Assembly: GCF_949628265.1 (NCBI RefSeq) | Contig: NC_088788.1 | Coordinates: forward strand, 29,932,335-29,996,334 | Direction: 5' to 3' | Length of the DNA: 64,000 bases | Source of the DNA: Cloeon dipterum | Lineage: Eukaryota; Arthropoda; Insecta; Ephemeroptera; Baetidae | Shown: positions 13,801-26,089 of the stretch, piece by piece | How the letters are laid out: each line of letters opens with the position of its first letter | Position numbering within the stretch: position 1 is the first letter of the stretch | The notes under the pieces: model-generated | Told to the model about the DNA's origin: nothing | Databases searched by the model: none | The model's input: the letters and a program-made list of their open reading frames with translations, nothing else | Translations under genes and position numbers: made by a program

Positions 13801-15380
13801 AGAAGACTTTTCAGCGTTAATTTTGATAATTAATTCGTCATTCTTCCTTCAACAATTTTTTTTATAAGAAAACTGCATCACATTTTTTTTGTTAAAAATT
13901 TTTGTTCCAAATACAAACAGGTTTCTGATTTTCTATGAATTTTCTGTCTTTCAATTTTTAGATGGTTTTCGTGATTAATCTGCTTATCTAAAATTGTGAG
14001 CTATTTCCCGACTATCAAAGGCACGCAAGGCACTAACTGATATTTTTTAAGATCTTTTTTATTAAGTTTTACTAAGGAAATAAGCTGAAAAGTGATAAAA
14101 AAAAAATGGAAGACGAGAGCGGGTAATCAAGGGAAAATATTTTAGGGTTATTAAGCCTACGAGTTGTCAAAAACGGGAAATTTTTTAGAGCGAGACTTGG
14201 AAGGAGCGAAAATTTCTTGAAAACGTTTGCAAACACAAGAACTTGATTTGAAAATGAAAAGTTTTTACTATGAAAAGTTGATAATAATATTCCACCACTT
14301 TAATTTCTGGTGTTGCAGGTGGTCCTACTAACCCTGGCCGCGGGCGAAGCGGCCATCCAGGCCGGGTACGCTGGCTGGAACGATGATCCAGCCACGCAGT
14401 ACCACATCCAGACGGACGAGGGCCCCGAGCGTTACTTCCGCTACCAAACCCAGTCTGGCCAATACCGCAAGGAGAAGAGGCTTGAGGACGGCACGGTAAT
14501 CGGCACCTACGGCTGGGTTGACCCTACCGGCATGCTGTTGCTGCGCGACTACGTGGCCGACAACGCTGGCTACCGTATCGTGCGCACCAAGAAGGTGTTC
14601 GTGGGCACCGACGAAGGCAAGTCGGCCACGCCGACCAAGCCCGTGTACGTCGCCGCGCCCGTCGCCGCCGTAACCCCAGCCCCCATCGTTGTCACCCAGG
14701 CCCCCATCGTTGTCACCCCAGCCCCCATCGATGACACGCCTTCGGCCGCCCCCAACGTGGTGGTGATCAGGCCTAAGGTCACCTACAGGCAGCCCAGCAA
14801 CACCAACTACCTGTACGACCACCCTGAGAGTGCCTCCAAACCACAGGCGTCCAACTTCAACAGCCACCCCTACTTCACTGGCGACTTTGGAGAGTACGAG
14901 CCCGTGGTTGGCTACCAGAAGAAGAAGACCGGCTTCCTGGTGCGTCCGTCCGTCTACACGTCGCCGACCGCGGCGCCGACCGCCCAAACTGCGTACTCGC
15001 CCAACTCGCTCGAGTACGGTGTGAGGAAGCAGCCGACTTACGCGCCGATCAGGGTGTTCACCCCCGAGCAACAGCAGTACCTGCTGCAGAAGCAGGCTGA
15101 ACAGTCCGCCTCCGAGGTCAGGTACCAGCAGCAGGCGGCCGACTCCTCTTACGACGGCGTGTCGACCACTCGCAATGGCTTCAAGTACTTCCTGCCCAAG
15201 AACTACCACGAGGAGACGGGCACGGCCACCAACGAGCGCTCCGGAAGCTACGGCTACATCGATCCGTTTGGCATCAGACGCGTCGTCTACTACAACTCGG
15301 CACCAGGCACCGGATTCCAGGTGAAGAAGAACAACCGCTACGTCGGCTTCGAATCAACCCCGTACGACCCCCGGCCTTAA
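4866..15380 (+). CDS. Cuticular protein with two chitin-binding R&R-type regions
   Basis: Structural protein of the chitinous cuticle, predicted to be secreted and to bind chitin. Exon 1 is 4866-4907 (MRALANLAAATALV, donor GTATGT). Exon 2 is 14319-15380, after a TTGCAG acceptor. Both are phase 0, and the join gives 367 residues with a classic signal peptide (VVLLTLAAGEAA core). An R&R-like chitin_bind_4 region lies at about residues 42-102 (IGTYGWVDPTG, then DYVADNAGYR). A second lies at the C terminus, about 295-360 (GSYGYIDPFGIRRVVYY, then GTGFQV). Between them is a Pro/Ala/Val linker with near-identical IVVTPAP/IVVTQAP repeats (14690-14735) and Gln-rich stretches. The coding part of exon 2 is much more GC-rich than its surroundings, which also opens long shadow frames. 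AATAAA signals occur at 16113 and 16275. Most cuticular proteins carry one R&R domain, so two at opposite ends is less usual. No family symbol is assigned. Confidence 0.85.
4908..14318 (+). other. 9.4 kb intron of the cuticular protein gene
   Basis: It runs from the GTATGT donor at 4908 to the TTGCAG acceptor at 14318. I found no nested gene with recognisable domains on either strand. It contains a poly-T run at 5622-5640 and several initiator-like TCAGT sites (for example near 5909), so regulatory elements or further alternative first exons are possible. No individual element could be assigned. Confidence 0.6.
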
Positions 15381-17301
<1,921 letters not shown>

Positions 17302-19634
17302 ATGAAGATCGAGAAAACTTTCCTCTTCTGCCTCCTCGTTTTGCTCGCAACACTGAGGGTTCGCTGCAGAAATTTCATAGCGGATGAAGAAACTGTGGTT
17401 GTGGGAGACGGATCTGATTTGGTAAAAAAGTGAAATTATTTTTATTTTGCAAACATTCAAATATGTGAGTATGTGGGCAACGGAAAGGTCGCGAAGGAGC
17501 ATTACGGAACAATTACGTTTCAATACACTCCCGTTGGCTGGGATCAAGAAGAACTGCAATTCAATATTATTGAACAAAATCTGGACCGGCTCAGCATTGA
17601 CGACACAAAGGTTTTTTGGAACGAGTCAATTTCAAAGGATTAACACGTTGACAGTTTTATCCGAAAATCAGGGTCGAAAGCTGATGGTATTCCCGGAATA
17701 CGCTTTGACAACAATCAAAGTTAAGGATGACAGGAAAGCAGCTTTCCGGCTCTCTCAAATTGTGCCGAGTAATGGAATCATCCTGTGCGATGACGCAGGC
17801 GACCCTGAGCAGGATTATCTGGTTTGAGAGTTAGGGCTTTTAAACAAATACTTTCCAGTTTATAAATAAGGTAAAATATGAATAAAAGGCGTATGTTAGG
17901 CAGTGCATCGTCTGTCCTGTCTCGCCCAGCGCCTGCAAATAGACCTGGTGGCGAACCTCGTGGAAAAAGTGGCGTGCAGCGCGACCGAAACAAATCAACC
18001 GTGCGGCTCTGATGGTGTTCTTTTGTACAACACGAACGTTGCATTCGATAAGGACGGCAGACTGTTGGCAAAGTAAAGTGAATCCACCATAGCTGCGGTG
18101 CCTTTGCCGCCAAAGAGATAAATAATGCACTTCTTGTTACTCTCAGGTATCGCAAATTCAATCTGCTCCAAGAGCCTGCTCTGAACCGAACAGACTCGGC
18201 GGAAGCTGTCACGTTCACGACGTCGTTCGGGGTCACTTTCGGTCTAGTTACAGGTCACGATCTGCTCTTCCACAAACCTGCCGTTGAATTGGTCAATGTT
18301 CACAGAGTAACTCATTTTGTGCACCCCACCGCTTGGGTTAACACTCTGCCTTTTAAAACTGGTACGAAATTAATTAAAAATAATAATTCCTGACTATGTA
18401 TGTATACTGCTGCAAAATCTCTTCAGCTCAGCATACAATTTAAGCAGGATGGCAATATATAGTAAATTAAATATTACTCTCCCATATCCTATTTTTCATT
18501 GCCAATTTGCACTCATTTATTAAACTGCTTGTTTGCGAGTCTTTTGATGTTTTTTAAAATTATATTAAATCCAAAATAATTTTTATATGTATTCTTAAAA
18601 AATTACCCACCCTGCTGACCCACCAAAATATCATTTTTAATTAAAACAACTAAAATTCATTGTTACTAGGTACTCAAATTCAAATGGGTTGGTCGCGCAC
18701 CCTAAAAGTAAATTTGGTGAGCAGCAGCTACCTTCACGTCGAGAAAGGCTACAGCGGCGCTGGCGTATACCGAAAGGATGGCACATACAGAATGGCAATT
18801 GGCCTTGAAACAGGTGGTGAACCTATAATCGATTTTTTCGACCAAGAAAAAGGTGCCGTCGATCTGACAATGAAAAGTTTCCACACCGAAAGTGACGCCC
18901 TGATGGCCGAGTTCAGCAGCACCCTTTTGCTGAACAACAAGACTGCTGAGACATGCCACGGAAAATTCTGCTGTCAGCTTGAGATTGAGGCCGATTTTGG
19001 CGATCAAGACCATTTCTATCAATTGTTGGCCTTTAGTGGCGAAGATGGGGCTGGGATCCAGATACAAGCTTGCGGACTTGTGGCGTGTGCAAATGCAGAA
19101 GTCGCCTCTTGCGGGAATGCGCTTGACGAGTCTGAATATGCAACGCGTGTTTCGTTTAACTCCATCTTACTGAAAGGCAATTTCAGGTTTGTCCTACTCA
19201 AATTCGATGCATTTTTTCCAATTTTAAGATTGCACAAATATTAATTAAAAAAACATTACATTAAAATTAAATTCAAGTAACTCACAAGACCTTAGAAAAC
19301 ACTTTTATCTTGAAAACGCTGCAGAGCTCATTTTTAATTCAGGAACAATTTCTTGATGCTATGCTGAACTGTGTGAACTGAAAATTGCAGCTCCTCCCAC
19401 GTGATTCCGAGCACCCTACACTCGGAGAGTACACTGCCCTTTTCGTTCAGGGGCCAGTTGGCGAGGCAGTGGCATGAAAACAGCGGCTGGCTGTTCGGGC
19501 TCGCGCTGAGACAGCCGATTAAGGTGCACACTTTTGCCCTCTATTCCCACGACTACCGCGTCTCCAACAATGCAGCCGCTGCGATACCGTGCCTTATTTC
19601 GTTACTCTGCGCCACTGTGGGACTCCTTGTGTGA
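17302..19634 (+). CDS. Vanin/biotinidase-like secreted protein, predicted GPI-anchored, catalytic Cys missing
   Basis: Member of the vanin/biotinidase branch of the nitrilase superfamily (pantetheinase-like amidases outside the cell). Exons: 17302-17421, 17470-17610, 17672-17821, 17900-18072, 18147-18361, 18670-19186 and 19391-19634. All phases agree, giving 519 residues, close to vertebrate vanins. Residues 1-22 form a signal peptide (LFCLLVLLATLRVRC). The nitrilase domain follows: Glu in FPEY (E96), Lys in YRKFNL (K198), then FGLVTGHDLLF, where the nucleophile Cys is expected but G231 is present. The vanin-type C-terminal domain is clear (FCCQLEI; QACGLVACANAEVASCG). The last ~20 residues are hydrophobic after small residues (SNNAAAAIPCLIS), as in GPI-anchored vanins. 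Polyadenylation signal at 19912. The exon 2 start and the 60-nt intron 2 (weak GTTTTT donor) are the least certain parts. E and K are kept but C is lost, so amidase activity is doubtful. Confidence 0.85.
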
Positions 19635-19911
19635 GGCCATTAACGAACTACACGTATAAAATATGCATATGTTCAACTTATTATGGTAATCGCAGTGGCA
19701 CAATTTGCGTCACGACGTCCGTCCTTTACCTTTGTTGCTCATTGTTGTTTAACAACGCGCTGCAGCCTGGCGCGGTGTGAAGTAATTTATTATGCACTGA
19801 ATTAAACACCCCCAGCTTCTTTTGTTTTGAAACTGTGGTCTTTTCTTGCAATTAAGAAATGAATTAATCGTTTTAAGTTTTTAAACATTGTCGCTGTGAC
19901 AAACTGTACCA

Positions 19912-19921
19912 AATAAATAAA
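19912..19921 (+). terminator. Polyadenylation signal of the vanin-like gene
   Basis: Overlapping AATAAATAAA, 278 nt after the stop codon at 19634. Confidence 0.6.
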
Positions 19922-20258
19922 TTCTGATCCTCACGGCGCCTCTGTCGGCGGTTTCCATGTGCGGACACATGCCACGCAACCTTGACGGAATCGTAGCATG
20001 TGTGCACCACCTACTTCATATAATTAGCATGATACAATAACACACGAATGTGGGCTGGAGATGAGTTTCAATCATCGTCGTCTCCGCTTAATAAAATCAT
20101 TGCGCCATTCACGACTTTTAGGTTGCGATTTATCTATGGGTTGAGTGCGGTGTATTAGAGCGCCGAGAGATTGCCACACAAAACAAATATTTTGGGAGTA
20201 AAATTATGCAACTTATTCTTTAAAATGTCTAGTTAAATATTTGAAGTACAAAGGCGAT

Positions 20259-20262
<4 letters not shown>

Positions 20263-20354
<92 letters not shown>
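20263..20354. repeat. (TA)n microsatellite, 46 units
   Basis: A perfect TA dinucleotide run of 92 bases in the AT-rich spacer between the vanin-like gene and the retroelement fragment. It is self-complementary and could extrude a cruciform. Confidence 0.98.
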
Positions 20355-20357
<3 letters not shown>

Positions 20358-20486
20358 CATTTTAACATGAAACATCTTTATAGCAAATTTTATAAAGAAT
20401 ACAAGATTGAGGTTTTGAATTAGCTAAAATGGCTAATATAGCTTCGTAAGAATATAACTAAATCACAGCAGGCTTCAATTTTTGAA

Positions 20487-21447
20487 AATATTTATTATTA
20501 TTATTGCTTGTTTATTCTCACCAAAAGATATGTACATACATGTTAAAAAACAATTTGTCATAAACTAAAAATATAAATCAGTGAGAAAAGGCACCATTCC
20601 TGGCAAACATCTCGCTAAAACTCTACCCAGGAGGGCAGAGCCGGAATGGGCCTTGAAAGGAGGAGATTAAGCTGCACTAGAAACACGCACTCACATACGC
20701 CTTACACTTGGAAGGAAACTGTGCCGCTGAACAGTCTTTCAATGCAGGTGGTGCAGCATTCCAAAAAGCGATGACACGAAAATCAAACACACACTGGCCG
20801 AGTTCAGTGCGCGCTGGTGGCTGTTGCAGCCGCGGATGCAGCGGGTCGTCGCCGCGGTGCACGCGGCCCTCGGTGATGCGCGCCATTGCGTCGTAATCTG
20901 TGAGGCCGCAAAGACTCTTCTTGAAAAATAGCAGGTCGTTGTAGCCAAGTTGGGCCGGCACGGACAGCATGTTCTGCTTCTCAGGTGGCGGGACGTGGCG
21001 ACCGTGGATGAAATGGAGGGCTCTGTTCTGGGTTCTAACCATCTTCCCGATGTTTGCCTTGGTCCAGGGGTGCCACGCCGGAGTCCCGTAAAACAACTTG
21101 GGCTTCACGAGAGTCAGGTACGCCATCCTTTTCACTCTCTGCGTGCAGCCACGCAAATTGCGGGCCACGAATCCAAGAGTACGCGCTGCTTTCTTTCGCT
21201 GGACGTCGACATGGTGGTTCCAGCGCAGATCTCTCGAGATATGGACGCCAAGGAGGCGCTGCGTGCAGACGTAGTCGAGCACCACGCCGCCAATCGTGTA
21301 CTGGGGCGTCCACGGCTGGCGCGCGCGCGAGATGTCCATCGCGACGCATTTCTTGGCGTTCAGCTGCATGCCGTTGTTGGTGCACCAAATGTCGACGAGG
21401 GCGAGGTCATCCTGCAGTTCGTCGACGTCGTCTTGGCAGCTCAGTCA
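20487..21447 (-). mobile_element. 5'-truncated non-LTR retrotransposon (reverse transcriptase C-terminal part)
   Basis: On the minus strand an open frame ends at a stop at 20677 and is open back to about 21440. It encodes the end of a reverse transcriptase fingers/palm region and the thumb and C-terminal part of a jockey-like/arthropod LINE polymerase. Diagnostic stretches are LALVDIWCTNNGMQLNAKKC, LLGVHISRDLRWNHHVD, and the later LTLVKPKLFYGTPAWHP. The catalytic YADD region and all upstream ORFs are missing. This is typical 5' truncation during target-primed reverse transcription. The 3' side ends in an A-rich AATAAT repeat tail (20487-20510). The frame has no internal stops over about 250 codons, suggesting a fairly recent copy. 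It cannot transpose on its own. Family level (jockey, I or R1 type) cannot be fixed from this fragment. Confidence 0.85.
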
Positions 21448-21872
21448 TTTGTATTACTCGGAGTATCGCTTGAAAATTTCAAGATGTTTTATAGTATAAA
21501 AGGTTTAATAGGAGTGAGCCATAATACGTTTGGACATGAAATCAATCACTTAAATGCAGGAACATTTTCATGATAGCTATCTGATGTATTAGTTTTGAAA
21601 TTAATGCAAACAGTGGCAATAGTAAGTTAATACTTAAATGTCTTATTGTGTACTACAATTAAAAGTTTCAAACGCACCACTGGTGCATTGCTGCGACTGA
21701 AAATCATGGACTGATGAAAATTTTCTCTTCCACTTTGAATCTTAGCCAGTCTATACATATCATTATTCTTAATTGACATATCGGAATTTAGCTACCATTT
21801 TTGTTTTCAAATCGCACAGCAAAAATTTGCGGCGCGGCTTCAATAAGAAATGCGATATCGTCCGCGATATGA
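21448..21872. other. Spacer between retroelement and P450
   Basis: No gene. It probably includes the P450 3' UTR on the minus strand. An ATTAAA-type signal on that strand lies near 21503. Confidence 0.4.
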
Positions 21873-24800
21873 TCAAATTTTGTGGAACTGCAATCGTAAA
21901 GGCCTGTCAGGTTTATTTATCAGCAGTGAAATGCTGTCAAGTGAACCTCGTCCTTCCCAAGTAATGTGGAATTCCCTTGCAATCTGAAACGAATAAAAAG
22001 TTTGAAAGACAATTCTAGCACCATTCAACAAAACTTCTCACTCTCAGAAGCATCATTTGAATGTTCTGCTCAGCCAACAATTTTGCAATGCACGCCCTAG
22101 GTCCGTGTCCAAAGGGTAGTGTAAGGTAAGGATGCACGGGTTCGTTCAGCTCGTGGCCTCTGAGCCACCTTTCAGGCAGGAACTCGTTTGGCCGTATAAA
22201 GTTGCTTGGTTGGCGGCACGAGACTTGATTCTGCGTCACGACCACTGTCTAATAATAAAAATATTATGTTTTTTGTTAATTTTTTCATAACGCGCTAAAT
22301 AAATGTTTAAACAACTGCTAAAATCATGCACCTCCAAAAAATATTACCCTCTCATTGTCAGCCTTCTTGGACATCACCACAATTTTAATTTTAAATTTGT
22401 GTAACCTTCTCTTCATTTATCAAGAAATATAACTTTTTTGAATAAAATATTTTTATGGAAAATATTATTTGAAAGTTGTAGCCAAAGAATTAGCCAGGGA
22501 TAAAAATGCTATTGCACACTCACCCCTTTGGGCACATTATATCCCGAGAAAACGGAATCGTGCTGGAGAATGCGTCCCACGCCAACCGATATAGGATTAA
22601 GGCGGAGCGATTCTTTGAGGACGGCTTTGGTGTACGCAGCGGCCGATAACGTCTGAGTCGTGATCCTAGAGTCAGGGGTCGGCAGTAGCGATCTCGCTTC
22701 TTCGTGCAGCAACCGCTGCTTTTCGGGGTTCGTCGCCAAATGGTACAGGGCGAAGCTAGAACTGTACGCCGTCTAAAAATATTAAATTTAATTGCATTAT
22801 CCGGAGTGCTTAAATATAAATTTACTTGTAAAAGAGGTAAAAATAAATAGGAAAAATAAAAATAAAAGACAAACCGTATCAGCACCAGCGAGAAGCATGT
22901 CGACCACCATTCCTATCACATCTTTCCGATCAAGATCAGGGGACTGGAGGAATTGTTCCAGCAGAGACAAAGACTGCCCGACGCGGTTATCTACTGTCTT
23001 ATAAGTCTCAAGATGTGCTGCTTTCCTCTCCACGAATTCGATAGCGACCCTATATTAATAGATTAAGAGAATTTGTTCTACAAGCTCCATTTAAATGATG
23101 CCGTTTTACTTTTCCAAGTGCAACATAGCTCTTTCCATTTTTTTGTACAATGGCGTTTTGAATTTCTTCCACAAATGGAGCCCTTGATCAGTGCCCAACA
23201 CGCAGCTATTGATCGTTAAAGCAGCTTCCAACAGTTTCTCGCAGAGTACAATTGGTTCCTCCGCGATGCCACCCAATCTCTCATCAAAAGCTACTAATCC
23301 AGTTTCTAAAATTACAATTATACGACGTTATTCCTCTTTAACATAGCAAACGAAAATTATGCTTACGCTCAAGGCTCAGACGGGAGAGTTCGTGCAAAAA
23401 ATCGTCCACCGGAGATCGGCACGCAGTCCTTTCAATGAGCTTGACAAAATCCGTGAGAACTTCATCCAACATAGGGATGTACATTCTGACATTTTGCGGC
23501 CTGCTCAGAGACTTTTGGAAAACTGTCCTTAGCCGCGCCCAATCAGGACCGTTTCTAAACACCTCTTTTAAGTTTGGGTAGTAATAACATAGGGTTAACT
23601 TTTCTCCTACGTTGGAAGGAGGCCGCCAGTATTATAGACATCGCGCCTTGTGAGCCTGAAGTGTAGAACTGCGAGGTGGCTCAACCTCTGAGGGTGTTTT
23701 CCCTCGCCGTGTCTGAAAAGGGTTTCAATATCGACGGGGTCGAATAACCACACTAGGTTGGTGCCTTTGACGATTTCCTCTCGCACGATTTTGCCGTATT
23801 GCGCAAGTTTTTTCTCTCCATTTCTGTGCAACCTTTCAAACTGATAATCACCTAAAAAAGAACACATTAAATAAATGGATTGACTTTTACTTTGTTGGCG
23901 TGAAGTAAGGATAGTAGAGATGAGGATCCCACAATCCTGTTACCCCAAATGTAATTCTTATGGAGGGTGACAGGATTTTGAGTCCATTTTGTCGGATCCT
24001 AATCTCTTACTCAGCGTGAAGATTGTTGGCGCGTATACAAGAACGATCACACTTAAAATTCGCTCCATAGAATTTTCCTTTTTTGGACCTGACTTTGGCC
24101 TTTGATTTGAAGAAATTGGCAGAGTAAAGAATAATCAAATCATACAGTTACCTACTGTTTAAAGTCGAGGAAAAAATTGATTGCAGAGATAAATTAAAAA
24201 AAATTGTCTCTCTCAAAGCCAATTTACGATTTAAATGTCAACTCAATTGAAGTATTATTTTTTCAACAAATGATTTTAATTGCTAAAACTGTTATGCATA
24301 TTAAAATATAGTATGAAAAGTATTTTGTCCCATTGAATTTTATCTTTTAACCTTGAACCCTGACAAATCAACCTTCTGATCTTATGTGCATGAAAAAATG
24401 AAAATTCATCAAAAATTGAGGTAATGGAGACACTAAAATCCACAATATACAAAAATACTTAATGATGTTTTTAAATCTCACAAGTCTATCCTACACATGA
24501 GGTTGAATTGAACTTAATGGCCATTCCATGTTAAAATACTTCTGATATATTTTCGTTAAAAAGCTTCCGTACAAAAATGTTGTTCAAACAGTTTTGATTT
24601 CACCATTCTTGAGCACAGATATATCTCTTATTTCATTTTTGTTATTTTATTGTGGCTTGAACATCCAAATAATTACGCAGTAGCAAAAATTTGTTATTTT
24701 CATTTAGACGATAAAATGATAAAATAAATTAGCTCTATGTCATACAAAAATCTCTTTGTAGTAAATGATGTTGTGGCTAAAATTATATTTGGGTCAGAAT

Positions 24801-25146
24801 CTCCATCTTAAGTATTTTAAATATCTGCAAATAAGAATTACCAATAACTGGGAAATATTTATAAAGAGTTCCTATGATTGGAAAAGATCGCGGTCCAGGC
24901 ATATCTTGAAAAGGCCTGAAGGTGTCGCCATTGCTCAGGTGGCGGGCAACTGCTATGAGAAATCGACGGCGGGGGACGCCTGCTCCCACCTGCAGGTACC
25001 TGTCAAACACAGTTTGTTTTTATGCGCCACCCTGATCCAACAGTTCAGTATAAAGTGGAAAAAATTCTATTTGTTCGAAAGAAGAGAAATAGTAATTTTA
25101 AGTTGTAGCAGAAACGACACAGATTTTGTACTCACTTTTGAATCAT
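21873..25146 (-). CDS. dib: Mitochondrial cytochrome P450 CYP302A1-like (disembodied), ecdysteroid 22-hydroxylase
   Basis: Mito-clan P450. CYP302A1 hydroxylates ecdysteroid precursors at C-22 in prothoracic gland mitochondria, using adrenodoxin electrons. Exons in transcript order: 25146-25136, 24999-24842, 23851-23611, 23554-23367, 23305-23110, 23049-22875, 22772-22524, 22248-22042 and 21983-21873. All phases agree, giving 511 residues. The first coding exon is only 11 nt (M-I-Q-K, the Lys codon split). It leads into a basic mitochondrial-import-like segment (GVPRRRFLIAVARHLS). Motifs: DMPGPRSFPIIGTLYKYFP after the leader; AGADTT in helix I (about 319-324); KESLR (E377, R380); FLPERW; heme loop PFGHGPRACIA with ligand C459. 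The Family match rests on LHFRLTRRDVYNTGGLLPT, VTQNQVSCRQP and the tail LDSISLLINKPDRP. A TCAGTT initiator on the minus strand near 25300 could be the start site. Another mito-clan P450 is possible but less likely. Confidence 0.87.
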
Positions 25147-26089
25147 TCGTATTTTGCTTTGATGATTTATTTCTCACAAAAATCTTCAAATTTTAACACC
25201 GGGGAATTCAACTTGCGGCTCTGGCACTATGATTCACAAGTAGATCAGGCCACCGCTTGTAGAGGGAGCTAAACCTCTGCTGCGTTCGGGGTAAGCTTCA
25301 TAACTGAATGAAGAGAGTGGTTTATTCGATGAAGGCAAAGATCAACGAAGGTGAGAAAAATTTGCAAATCAAAACAGGTCAATCCAGAATGCAACAAATT
25401 AGTCAAACATGAGAGAAACTTCATCAAATTTAAAGCAACTTTTGTTTGAACCCATAGGCTGAATCTATAATCGTCTTCTAAACGTCTGCCTGAATTAATT
25501 CCTATTTATTCAATTTTTACAAAACTATTCCCTCTTGCTGTTGTATAATACGGTTGTAGAAATTATAAAATATTCATCTATTACCTTAAAAATGAGTTTA
25601 ATACATGTCATGTTGAATTAAAGATTCATATGACATTCATTCATGAGAGCAAGTGATATATTTAAGCTGGTATTTTTTTTTCAAATTAAAAATAAATGTT
25701 TGTTCGCTGATCAAACAAGTACATGTTATAATTTGAATAATTAAATTTGCGCCAGTCACAATTCTTTCATGTGATCCTATTTGAAGGTCAATTAATTACT
25801 AGGCTTTTAGATAAAGTTTAATCACGGCGCTCTTAGCCAGAAGTAGTACCTTTTCTCACTGTTTTATCATTGACTTTTGTCATTTAAATGTGATGAATAA
25901 TTTTTATATTTTTTAGGAATGAGTATTAAAATGAATATAAATATTTTGTTTACAACTTTTAACATAATTTATTAATGAGCCTCCTGCTAGTGTAACCTAA
26001 AAAAGACAAGGTCACGGTGAACAAAACTTAAGTTTCATCTTTTCAAATTTTAATTTACTAATTTAATTAAAAAATTCCTTTCACATGAA
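25147..26089. other. Spacer between P450 and clip protease
   Basis: It contains the P450 promoter and 5' UTR, and the protease 3' UTR (minus-strand AATAAA at 25968-25973, 117 nt past the stop). I saw no other gene. Confidence 0.5.
25968..25973 (-). terminator. Polyadenylation signal of the clip protease
   Basis: AATAAA on the minus strand, 117 nt beyond the stop at 26090. Confidence 0.55.

Larger units (their letters stand above)
19635..20486. other. Vanin-like 3' UTR and intergenic DNA
   Basis: The 3' UTR of the vanin-like gene ends near the tandem AATAAA at 19912-19921. Beyond it is AT-rich non-coding DNA with the TA microsatellite and the tail of the adjacent retroelement. Confidence 0.5.

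Noticed and set aside
14328-15209. 293-residue open frame on the minus strand
   Set aside because: It is antisense to the GC-rich cuticular exon. Its Val/Gly/Arg-rich translation is the expected shadow of that exon's codon use.
20950-21573. 207-residue plus-strand frame
   Set aside because: It is antisense to the reverse transcriptase fragment, and only the minus-strand frame has recognisable motifs.
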